DNA of 11,119 nt from Desulfobacteraceae bacterium (GTDB taxonomy: Bacteria; Desulfobacterota; Desulfobacteria; Desulfobacterales; Desulfosalsimonadaceae), in assembly GCA_011389605.1 (NCBI GenBank), contig JAABTZ010000050.1:1-11119 (forward strand). Direction: 5' to 3'. The notes under the pieces are model-generated. The model was not told the DNA's origin. It was given only the letters and a program-made list of their open reading frames with translations, and did no database searches. Both the position numbers and the translations under genes were made by a program. Shown here piece after piece: positions 1 through 5,743 of this stretch (positions within the stretch are counted from its first letter, which is position 1; each line of letters opens with the position of its first letter).

Positions 1-493
1 GTGCTTTAAACCGGCCGGATGAGTCAAGGTCTGCCCTGGATTTTTCTGCCAGATCCTTTTGGTCATCTGAATGGTAAAAAATTACCGAAGCATACTGGGG
101 CCCCCGGTCTGCAAACGATCCACCCTCATCTGTTGGGTCTATCTGGCGCCAGAACATATCAAGCAGCTGCCCATAGTCTGCTGTTTGAGGATCATAGGTG
201 ATCTGCACAGCCTCTACATATCCGGTCTTTCCTGAGGCCACTTCCTCGTAGGTGGGATTATCCCTGGTGCCGCCCGCATATCCGGAAACCACGGAATTCA
301 CCCCCCGGATTTGCTCAAAGGGTGCTATCATGCACCAGAAACAGCCGCCTGCAAAAGTGGCGGTTTGGGTTGCCTGGGGTTCATTTTTGGTGTTCATGGC
401 AAAAGATTCCTTGCGATTCAATGTCTGGAAGCCGGAAATCATAATCACTGCCATTATAATCAGGCCGGCCGTTATTTTCAGTTTTGATTTCAA
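1..493 (-). CDS. msrA: Peptide-methionine (S)-S-oxide reductase MsrA, exported form, partial (3' end outside window)
   Basis: Reduces methionine S-sulfoxide in damaged proteins. The frame is open from a TTG at 493 to the window edge (164 codons visible). Residues 49-54 are GGCFWC, the MsrA active-site motif, with catalytic Cys51. The MsrA signatures SGYAGG, PTYEEVASGKTGY, FWRQIDPTDEGG and DRGPQYASVIFYH follow in the usual order. The TTG start is chosen because AGGAGG lies 8 bases upstream and because it adds a basic N-terminus (MKSKLK) and a hydrophobic stretch at about residues 7-22, which looks like a signal peptide or membrane anchor. There is no lipobox cysteine, so the enzyme would be periplasmic or membrane-tethered. 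An internal ATG at codon 14 would cut into this stretch and has no ribosome site. The C-terminus is missing, so an MsrA-MsrB fusion cannot be excluded. It is transcribed divergently from rmlD. Family call is very secure; the start is likely. Confidence 0.93.
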   Translation of the reverse strand, partial: MKSKLKITAGLIIMAVIMISGFQTLNRKESFAMNTKNEPQATQTATFAGGCFWCMIAPFEQIRGVNSVVSGYAGGTRDNPTYEEVASGKTGYVEAVQITYDPQTADYGQLLDMFWRQIDPTDEGGSFADRGPQYASVIFYHSDDQKDLAEKSRADLDSSGRFKA

Positions 494-526
494 TATCGGG
501 CCCTCCTTTGCCCCCCGGTAAATTCC

Positions 527-560
527 TTCTCATGATATTATAAGATAATCCTTATGAGAA
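527..560. promoter_or_regulatory. Imperfect palindrome over the -10 box of msrA, candidate promoter/operator
   Basis: TTCTCAT at 527-533 pairs with ATGAGAA at 554-560. Inside these, ATTAT (537-541) pairs with ATAAT (545-549), giving near two-fold symmetry around 543. On the minus strand 542-537 reads TATAAT, a perfect -10 hexamer that would start transcription about 37 bases before the msrA TTG. No good -35 hexamer is seen at 16-18 bases spacing, which fits an activator-dependent or weak promoter. Bases 543-557 also resemble the 7-1-7 Fur-type consensus (11 of 14 specified positions by eye). Symmetry and hexamer are seen directly; the operator role is inferred. Confidence 0.4.
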
Positions 561-577
561 AACCGGCAATCTATGAT

Positions 578-605
578 TTGATATTTTTGGTATTAATTGA
601 TATTT
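578..605. repeat. 9-base direct repeat TTGATATTT in the msrA/rmlD intergenic region
   Basis: TTGATATTT occurs exactly at 578-586 and 597-605, start to start 19 bases, in the AT-rich region upstream of rmlD. The first copy begins with TTGATA, a good -35 hexamer. A weak -10 (TATTTC, 601-606) lies 17 bases after it within the second copy, so the repeat may simply coincide with a promoter for the rmlD operon. A TATAAA at 633-638 is an alternative -10 without a clear -35. Assignment of the promoter is uncertain. Confidence 0.3.
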
Positions 606-679
606 CAAGGGCAATTTACTGGACCATCGGTTTATAAACAGAAAAGAAATAACAAGCCCTGACTGCAAACAGGTAAAAT

Positions 680-1573
680 ATGAAAATTTTGATTCTCGGA
701 GCCCGGGGGCAGCTGGGAAACGACTGCAGCCTGATCTTTAGCCCTGATCACAGGGTGATGGCGGCAGATCTGCCGGAAACCGACATAACAGACCAGGCAG
801 GTGTGAATTGCGTATTTGACGATTTCAGGCCGGATGCAGTGATAAATTGTGCTGCATTTACCCGGGTGGATGCCTGTGAAACCGAAACAGGTATGTGCTG
901 GGCCGTAAACGCACGCGCTCCGGCTTATCTGGCCCGGGCCGCTGCACGGCACCATGCGTTTCTGGTACATGTGTCAACTGATTATGTGTTTGACGGCCGC
1001 AGGCCCGTGCCTGAATCTTACAGGGAAACCCATGAGCCTTCGCCCGTATCTGAATACGGCAGATCCAAACTGGCCGGGGAAAGGGCCGTGGCAGACAATG
1101 CCCAAAAATATGCAATAGTTCGCACTGCATGGTTATACGGGGCTTGCGGGGGAAATTTTTTAAAGACAATGCTGCGCCTGGCCGTGGGTGATCCAGGCAA
1201 AACTCTGCGGGTGGTAAATGATCAGTTTGGTTCAGCCACCTGGTCTTATCGTTTGGCCTGCCAGATTCAAAAAATTCTGGACAAGGGTTGTACCGGGATT
1301 TTGCATGCAACATCACAAGGCTGGGGCACATGGTATGATCTGGCCCGGTTTTTTTTAACACAGATGGAGGTTGATTTTAATCTTGTGCCCTGCACCACAG
1401 AAGAGTATCCCACACCGGCGCTCAGGCCGGCCAACTCCATTCTGGACAATGAAAGGCTCAGACAGGAGGGCATTGATGTTATGGAAAACTGGGAAACGGA
1501 TGTGGCCCAATTTGCAGCACGCCACAAAAAGCAGCTTTTAAAGGAAGCCAGGGCGGGTTTTGCATCGGTTTGA
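680..1573 (+). CDS. rmlD: dTDP-4-dehydrorhamnose reductase RmlD
   Basis: Reduces dTDP-4-dehydro-L-rhamnose to dTDP-L-rhamnose with NAD(P)H, the last step of rhamnose donor synthesis for cell-surface polysaccharide; cytosolic. The protein is 297 residues, normal for the family. It is an extended short-chain dehydrogenase: nucleotide-binding GARGQLG at 7-13, STDYVFDG at 99-106 (catalytic Thr100), YGRSK at 126-130 (Tyr126/Lys130) and the C-terminal RPANSILD at 249-256, a family signature. The ATG at 680 follows AGGT with 6 bases spacing. It is the first gene of the rightward rml-pyrF group and is separated from rmlA by 59 bases. No defect is seen. The homologue in older nomenclature is rfbD. Confidence 0.95.
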   Translation: MKILILGARGQLGNDCSLIFSPDHRVMAADLPETDITDQAGVNCVFDDFRPDAVINCAAFTRVDACETETGMCWAVNARAPAYLARAAARHHAFLVHVSTDYVFDGRRPVPESYRETHEPSPVSEYGRSKLAGERAVADNAQKYAIVRTAWLYGACGGNFLKTMLRLAVGDPGKTLRVVNDQFGSATWSYRLACQIQKILDKGCTGILHATSQGWGTWYDLARFFLTQMEVDFNLVPCTTEEYPTPALRPANSILDNERLRQEGIDVMENWETDVAQFAARHKKQLLKEARAGFASV

Positions 1574-1593
1574 ACATGTTTGATCTCACTGCG

Positions 1594-1610
1594 GCAGTCA
1601 GCAGGACTGC
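1594..1610 (+). other. Small hairpin between rmlD and rmlA
   Basis: GCAGTC (1594-1599) and GACTGC (1605-1610) form a perfect 6-base-pair stem with a 5-base loop. There is no following T run, so it is not a standard intrinsic terminator. It ends about 12 bases before the Shine-Dalgarno of rmlA and could protect mRNA ends or modulate rmlA expression, or be chance. Confidence 0.3.
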
Positions 1611-1632
1611 ATGAAGAATGGAAAGGATTTTA

Positions 1633-2532
1633 ATGAAAGGCATTATTCTGGCCGGAGGCTCCGGCACCCGGCTCTATCCGTTAACCTGGGTGGTCAGCAA
1701 GCAGCTTATGCCCGTTTATGACAAACCCATGATTTATTATCCCATGTCCGTGCTTATGATGGCCGGCATCCGGGAAATTCTTATAATCTCCACCCCCGAA
1801 GACCTGCCGCGTTTCGAGCAGCTTTTCGGAGACGGCAGCCGTTACGGGTTAAAGCTCTCCTATGCCGAGCAGCCCAAACCCGAGGGTCTGGCCCAGGCCT
1901 TTATAATAGGAAAATCCTTTATCGGCTCAGATTCAGTGTGCCTGGTCCTGGGAGACAACATCTTTTTCGGCCAGGGCCTGCCAGATACTCTCAGGCGCTG
2001 TGCTGCCCTGGAAACCGGGGGCATCGTGTTCGGCTATTATGTTCGTGATCCGCAAAGATACGGGGTGGTGGAATTCGATCCTGCCGGAAAAGTTGTGGGC
2101 ATCGAGGAAAAGCCAGAGTGCCCCCGTTCCAGCTATGCTGTGCCCGGGATTTATTTTTTTGACAACCACGTGGTAAATATTGCTGAGAACCTTATACCAT
2201 CAGAACGTGGTGAACTTGAGATCACCGATGTAAACCTGGCTTACTTAACACAGGGCCGGCTTAATGTGGAACTTATGGGCCGGGGGGTGGCCTGGCTTGA
2301 TACCGGAACCCACGAGTCTTTAAAGCAGGCCACCGATTTTGTAAAAGCCGTGCAGGACCGGCAGGGTTTAAAAATTGCCTGTATCGAGGAAGTTGCCTAC
2401 CGTCTGGGATATATCGGCAGGCAGGCGCTGGTGGATTTGGCCCGGCCAATGGAAAAAAACGAGTATGGCAGGTACCTCATTGAGATTGCCAATGCAAAGG
2501 AGAAGATCAATGTCTGTGACATTTATAAATAG
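1633..2532 (+). CDS. rmlA: Glucose-1-phosphate thymidylyltransferase RmlA
   Basis: Couples dTTP and glucose 1-phosphate to dTDP-glucose, the first and feedback-controlled step of dTDP-L-rhamnose synthesis. The protein is 299 residues, close to the usual 290-300 of the tetrameric RmlA class. Motifs: nucleotide-binding GGSGTRLYP at 8-16, [16 protein letters not shown] at 22-37, LGDN at 106-109 (metal-binding Asp), EEKP at 158-161, GELEITD at 193-199 and WLDTGTH at 221-227. I chose the ATG at 1633 over one five codons upstream (1618) because AAGGA lies 5 bases before it and the resulting N-terminus, [11 protein letters not shown], matches the family. The C-terminal 23 bases overlap rmlC. No missing residues seen. 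Older name rfbA. Confidence 0.96.
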   Translation: MKGIILAGGSGTRLYPLTWVVSKQLMPVYDKPMIYYPMSVLMMAGIREILIISTPEDLPRFEQLFGDGSRYGLKLSYAEQPKPEGLAQAFIIGKSFIGSDSVCLVLGDNIFFGQGLPDTLRRCAALETGGIVFGYYVRDPQRYGVVEFDPAGKVVGIEEKPECPRSSYAVPGIYFFDNHVVNIAENLIPSERGELEITDVNLAYLTQGRLNVELMGRGVAWLDTGTHESLKQATDFVKAVQDRQGLKIACIEEVAYRLGYIGRQALVDLARPMEKNEYGRYLIEIANAKEKINVCDIYK

Positions 2533-3085
2533 CGGGCTGCCCGGAGTAGTTATTGCAGAGCCCCGGGTCTTTTCCGATGAGCGCGGATTTTTTCTGGAGA
2601 CATATCACAGGCAAAAATATGTCAGAGGCGGCATAGAAGCTGCTTTTGTCCAGGACAATCACTCCCGTTCCAGCCAGGGGGTGCTGCGGGGGCTGCATTA
2701 CCAGTTGAAAAGCCCCCAGGCAAAACTTGTTTACGTGGTCTCGGGGGAGATTTTTGACGTGGCAGTGGACCTGCGGCAGGGCTCGCCGACTTTCGGAAAG
2801 TGGACCGGGGCAGGACTTTCTGATGAAAACCGCCGCCAGATGTTTATCCCCGAAGGTTTTGCCCATGGGTTCTGCGTTCTAAGCCCCTTTGCTGATGTGA
2901 TATATAAGTGCTCCAGTCTCTATGACCCGGCAGATGACATGGGCCTTTTATGGGATGACCCGGAAGTGGGAATCCAGTGGCCGGTTTCAGCCCCGGTTGT
3001 TTCGGAAAAAGACAAGGCCCACCCCCGGCTCAAAACCATTCCTGAAGATCGGCTTCCGGTATACAACCATGAGAAACGGCCATGA
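2510..3085 (+). CDS. rmlC: dTDP-4-dehydrorhamnose 3,5-epimerase RmlC
   Basis: Epimerises dTDP-4-dehydro-6-deoxy-D-glucose at C3 and C5 to the L-rhamno form that RmlD then reduces. The protein is 191 residues, a cupin fold. Catalytic and substrate residues sit at the same numbers as I recall for the Salmonella enzyme: His63 (in RGLHYQ, 60-65), Lys72, Tyr132 and Tyr138, with IPEGFAHGF at 113-121. The ATG at 2510 has AGGAG 7 bases upstream, inside the end of rmlA, so rmlA and rmlC overlap by 23 bases in different frames and are probably translationally coupled. The open frame extends further upstream, but that part has no RmlC homology and lies within rmlA. The stop overlaps the pyrF start as ATGA. 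Older name rfbC. Confidence 0.95.
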   Translation: MSVTFINSGLPGVVIAEPRVFSDERGFFLETYHRQKYVRGGIEAAFVQDNHSRSSQGVLRGLHYQLKSPQAKLVYVVSGEIFDVAVDLRQGSPTFGKWTGAGLSDENRRQMFIPEGFAHGFCVLSPFADVIYKCSSLYDPADDMGLLWDDPEVGIQWPVSAPVVSEKDKAHPRLKTIPEDRLPVYNHEKRP

Positions 3086-3816
3086 AAAAAGAAAAAGTAC
3101 CTTCTGATTACATCGTCTTTCCCCTGGATCTTCCCACCGTGGACAAAGCAATGGATTACGTGCGCCGGCTTTCGGGAAAGGTGGGAATGTTTAAGGTGGG
3201 CCTGGAGCTTTTTATTGCAGCCGGGCCTGCCATCCTGGAAACCATCCGGAAAACAGGCAATGCAAAAATTTTTCTTGATTTAAAGCTCCACGACATCCCG
3301 GCCACCGTGGGCCGGGCCATGCAGAGCGCAGCCAGGTGGGACGGGGTGGTTTTTGCCACGGTGCATTGCTCAGTATCACCTGCCATGCTGGAGCAAGCCG
3401 TCAGCGGCAGCGGGGGAAAAATCGGTGTGCTGGGAGTCACCGTGCTGACAAGTGTTTCAGGCCGCGATTTGGGTCTGGCAGGATTTGATCCGGTTTTTGC
3501 TCAAGACCCTTCGGCACTGGTCATGAAGCGGACGCAAATGGCCTATGACGCCGGCTGCGCCGGAGTTGTCTGCTCGGGCCTTGAGGCCGGGGCCGTCAAG
3601 GCAAGGTTTGGAAAAAGTTTTGTAACCATGGTGCCCGGCATACGGCCGGCCTGGTCGGGTTTGGAAGACGATCAAAAGCGGGTTGTCACACCTGCGGCTG
3701 CCGTTCAAAACGGGGCAGACTATCTTGTGATAGGCCGCCCCATCCGGGATTCTGATGACCCGGCAGCGGCCGCGGAAAAGATTGCTTTGGAAATAGGCCG
3801 TGCCCTGGCCGGTTAG
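3082..3816 (+). CDS. pyrF: Orotidine 5'-phosphate decarboxylase PyrF
   Basis: Decarboxylates OMP to UMP, the final step of de novo pyrimidine synthesis; cytosolic dimer with a TIM-barrel fold. 244 residues, typical of the bacterial short (group I) form. Visible active-site elements: Asp16 in the first strand, Lys38, the DLKLHDIP tetrad region at 66-73 (Asp66, Lys68, Asp71), VPGIRP at 184-189 (phosphate loop) and IGRPI at 218-222. After the conserved VH at 94-95 the usual A-x-G-G is replaced by CSVS, a local deviation not expected to abolish activity. The ATG overlaps the rmlC stop by 4 bases, so translation is likely coupled. No pyrimidine genes neighbour it; placement after rhamnose genes may reflect shared demand for nucleotides (UMP and dTTP supply) or chance. 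It converges with the leftward lysC operon, and no clear terminator separates them. Confidence 0.95.
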   Translation: MKKEKVPSDYIVFPLDLPTVDKAMDYVRRLSGKVGMFKVGLELFIAAGPAILETIRKTGNAKIFLDLKLHDIPATVGRAMQSAARWDGVVFATVHCSVSPAMLEQAVSGSGGKIGVLGVTVLTSVSGRDLGLAGFDPVFAQDPSALVMKRTQMAYDAGCAGVVCSGLEAGAVKARFGKSFVTMVPGIRPAWSGLEDDQKRVVTPAAAVQNGADYLVIGRPIRDSDDPAAAAEKIALEIGRALAG

Positions 3817-3823
3817 CCCGGGA

Positions 3824-3919
3824 CTAAAGACCGAAAAACAGGCGTTTTAAAATAAGCCCCAGGATCACCGCGGCCACAAGAAGCACTACTATGAGCTGGT
3901 CCGGGGCAAAGTGTTTCAT
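3824..3919 (-). CDS. Hypothetical 31-residue single-span membrane peptide
   Basis: Starts at ATG 3919 and stops at TAG 3824-3826, 27 bases after the lysC stop and on the same strand, so it would be the last gene of the operon. The peptide starts MKHFAPDQ, runs through a hydrophobic segment of about 16 residues (roughly 9-24, rich in Leu, Val, Ile and Ala) and ends in a basic-aromatic tail, KRLFFGL. This is the composition of a one-span membrane microprotein. The ribosome site is weak (a GAG about 9 bases before ATG). I do not recognise a family. It could be a real small protein or a chance frame; the membrane-like composition and the otherwise unexplained gap favour real. Confidence 0.45.
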   Translation of the reverse strand: MKHFAPDQLIVVLLVAAVILGLILKRLFFGL

Positions 3920-3946
3920 GATACGATCTCTATGACCAATGTATTT

Positions 3947-5164
3947 TTATTCACTGTCAAGGTCAAAAGCCGTGTGAAGGGATCGCACGGCCAGTTCCGT
4001 ATATTTTTCCTCGATAATGCAGGAAATCCTGATTTCGGAAGTGGAGATCATCATGATATTTATGTTTTCTTCTGCAAGGGTGGCAAACATTTTTGAGGCA
4101 ACACCGGAATGGCTGCGCATGCCAACCCCTATGACCGAAACCTTGGCGATACTTTCGTCTCCGAGCACTTCTGCGGCCCCGATTTCCAAGGCAACCTTTT
4201 TTTCAATCTCCATGGCGGCCTCAAAATCGGACTTGGGAACCGTAAAGGTCAGGTCTGTCATGTTGCTAAGCCGGGTATTTTGGATGATCATGTCCACGCT
4301 GATGCCGGCGTCGGCAACCGGTTTGAGGATTCTGGATGCAATGCCCGGCCTGTCGGGCACCTTGCGAAGAGTAATGCGCGCTTCATTTTTATTGTGAGCA
4401 ACCCCGGATACCACCACTTTTTCCATATCGGCATCTTCATGAACCACCATGGTTCCATCCTCCTGGTTAAACGATGACCTGACGTGCAAAGGCACGTTGT
4501 ATTTTTTTGCAAATTCCACGGAACGAATCTGAAGGACCTTGGCCCCCAGGCTTGCCATTTCCATGATTTCGTCATAGGCAATGCGCGTAAGCTTCCGCGC
4601 CTTGGAGCAGATGTTGGGATCAGCGGTGTAGATGCCGTCAACATCCGTGTAGATCTCGCACTGGTCGGCTTTCATGGCTGCGGCCACGGCAACGGCGGAG
4701 GTATCCGACCCGCCCCGGCCAAGGGTGGTGATATCTCCGTTAGCGTCCACCCCCTGAAATCCTGCCACCACAACAATATGGCCGTCGGCCAGCAGTTGCC
4801 TGATGCGCCTGGCGCCGATATCCAGGATCCTGGCGCGGTTATAGCGGCTGTCTGTTAAAATTTCAGCCTGGTGGCCCAGCATGGACCGGGCCTTGTATCC
4901 CATGGCCTGCAGTGTCATTGCCATAAGCGATACCGTGGTCTGCTCCCCGGTTGCCAGAAGCACATCCATCTCCCGGATGTCCGGGGTTTTGCAGATATTT
5001 CCTGCCATTGAAATAAGCTGGTCGGTCACCCCGCTCATGGCAGATAAAATGACCACCACTTCGTTTCCTTCATCCCGGGTTTTGGCCACGCGGCGCGCCA
5101 CGTTGGCGATCCGGTCCAGATCCCCCACCGAGGTTCCCCCGTATTTTTGAACAATAAGTGCCAT
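3947..5164 (-). CDS. lysC: Aspartokinase (aspartate kinase), lysine-sensitive type with two ACT domains
   Basis: Phosphorylates aspartate to aspartyl phosphate, the entry step to lysine, threonine, methionine and diaminopimelate. 405 residues, the length of monofunctional Bacillus/Pseudomonas-type enzymes. Kinase domain (1 to about 245): KYGGTSVG at 7-14, SAMSG at 41-45, [10 protein letters not shown] at 148-157 and [11 protein letters not shown] at 173-183. Two C-terminal ACT domains follow, about 262-335 and 340-405, with VPDRPGIA (269-276) and MISTSEI (372-378), regions that form the amino-acid effector site. ATG 5164 follows AGGA (10 bases), which overlaps the tsaE stop, and the gene sits 12 bases after tsaE. 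An internal start at codon 239 with an excellent ribosome site is described separately. Allosteric inhibition by lysine and/or threonine is expected from the family, not shown here. Confidence 0.96.
   Translation of the reverse strand: MALIVQKYGGTSVGDLDRIANVARRVAKTRDEGNEVVVILSAMSGVTDQLISMAGNICKTPDIREMDVLLATGEQTTVSLMAMTLQAMGYKARSMLGHQAEILTDSRYNRARILDIGARRIRQLLADGHIVVVAGFQGVDANGDITTLGRGGSDTSAVAVAAAMKADQCEIYTDVDGIYTADPNICSKARKLTRIAYDEIMEMASLGAKVLQIRSVEFAKKYNVPLHVRSSFNQEDGTMVVHEDADMEKVVVSGVAHNKNEARITLRKVPDRPGIASRILKPVADAGISVDMIIQNTRLSNMTDLTFTVPKSDFEAAMEIEKKVALEIGAAEVLGDESIAKVSVIGVGMRSHSGVASKMFATLAEENINIMMISTSEIRISCIIEEKYTELAVRSLHTAFDLDSE
4448..4464 (-). promoter_or_regulatory. Internal ribosome binding site and ATG within lysC (candidate beta-subunit start)
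   Basis: On the minus strand, a full AGGAGG (4464-4459) lies 8 bases before an in-frame ATG (4450-4448), which is Met239 of LysC. Initiation here would give a 167-residue protein ending at 3947 and containing just the two ACT domains. This corresponds in position and size to the beta subunit produced from an internal start in Bacillus subtilis and Corynebacterium aspartokinase genes (alpha2beta2 enzymes). The site is a better ribosome site than that of full-length lysC. Use in vivo is inferred. Confidence 0.6.
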
Positions 5165-5176
5165 GCCTGAGTTATC

Positions 5177-5743
5177 CTAGTAAAGATTTGACGGTCTTGT
5201 TTTTTTTAAGGCTTCTACCAGATTTGCGCGGTGTGGTCCATAAAAAATAAGGCAGAACCGGCGTGAGATGTCATCAAGGGTTTGGATCAGGATAAAAACA
5301 TCCGGATTCAGGTCTTCAAAGTCCAGCCGTTCGGCCCATTCCACAGCCACCACCCCGCGTCCGCCGACAATGTCGTCAAAACCCACATACGCAAGTTCTT
5401 CCGGATCATCAATGCGGTAGAGATCCACGTGAAAAAGCCTCAAATTCCCCAAGTATTCATTTATAAGAGTGTAGGTGGGACTTGTTATGGCCGTGGTCCC
5501 GTCCACGCCAAGCCCCCTGGAAAGGCCCTGGACAAATACTGTCTTGCCCGCTCCAAGGTCCCCGGTTAATCCAATGACAAACCGGATGCCAGGATTTTTA
5601 CCCCCTATGTTTTCATCTGAGATGCATTGGCCAATGCAGCGGCCAAGCTCACGGGTCTGCTCCTGATCCCGGGTGATGACTTCAAGGATCGCAAGGGGTT
5701 TGGGGAAATCAGGCGGCAGGTCAGAGCATGGGTCGGCAGTCAT
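5177..5743 (-). CDS. tsaE: tRNA threonylcarbamoyladenosine biosynthesis ATPase TsaE
   Basis: P-loop ATPase that works with TsaD and TsaB to install N6-threonylcarbamoyl on A37 of ANN-decoding tRNAs; essential in most bacteria. From the chosen ATG the protein is 188 residues, 25-35 longer than usual, mainly because of a proline-rich N-terminal extension of about 17 residues and a C-terminal tail. Motifs: Walker A GDLGAGKT at 61-68, SPTYTLINEY at 88-97, HVDLYR at 105-110 and VEWAERL at 134-140, all diagnostic. The start at 5743 lies inside the end of nnr (23-base overlap, other frame) and has only a weak ribosome site, so coupling to nnr translation is likely. A longer open frame reaching 5896 lies wholly in nnr and has no TsaE homology. 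lysC follows after 12 bases. Confidence 0.93.
   Translation of the reverse strand: MTADPCSDLPPDFPKPLAILEVITRDQEQTRELGRCIGQCISDENIGGKNPGIRFVIGLTGDLGAGKTVFVQGLSRGLGVDGTTAITSPTYTLINEYLGNLRLFHVDLYRIDDPEELAYVGFDDIVGGRGVVAVEWAERLDFEDLNPDVFILIQTLDDISRRFCLIFYGPHRANLVEALKKTRPSNLY

Noticed and set aside
1349..1356. Run of eight T in rmlD (and similar runs near 2154 and 5200), possible phase-variable tract
   Set aside because: The frames are intact, the tracts encode ordinary Phe/Lys codons, and eight bases is short for contingency slippage; nothing else suggests phase variation.
858..1361. Long reading frame antisense to rmlD (167 codons), and similar frames antisense to lysC, nnr and pgpH
   Set aside because: Shadow frames opposite secure genes: no recognisable domains, low-complexity Arg/Pro/His-rich composition and no ribosome sites.
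2375..2509. In-frame 45-codon upstream extension of rmlC
   Set aside because: It lies entirely within rmlA, has no epimerase homology, and the ATG at 2510 has an excellent ribosome site and matches the family N-terminus.
3817..3860. Possible bidirectional terminator between pyrF and the lysC operon (AAAAC AGGC GTTTT near 3836)
   Set aside because: The stem is only five A/T-rich pairs with no proper U tract, and it lies inside the small membrane ORF; too weak to call.
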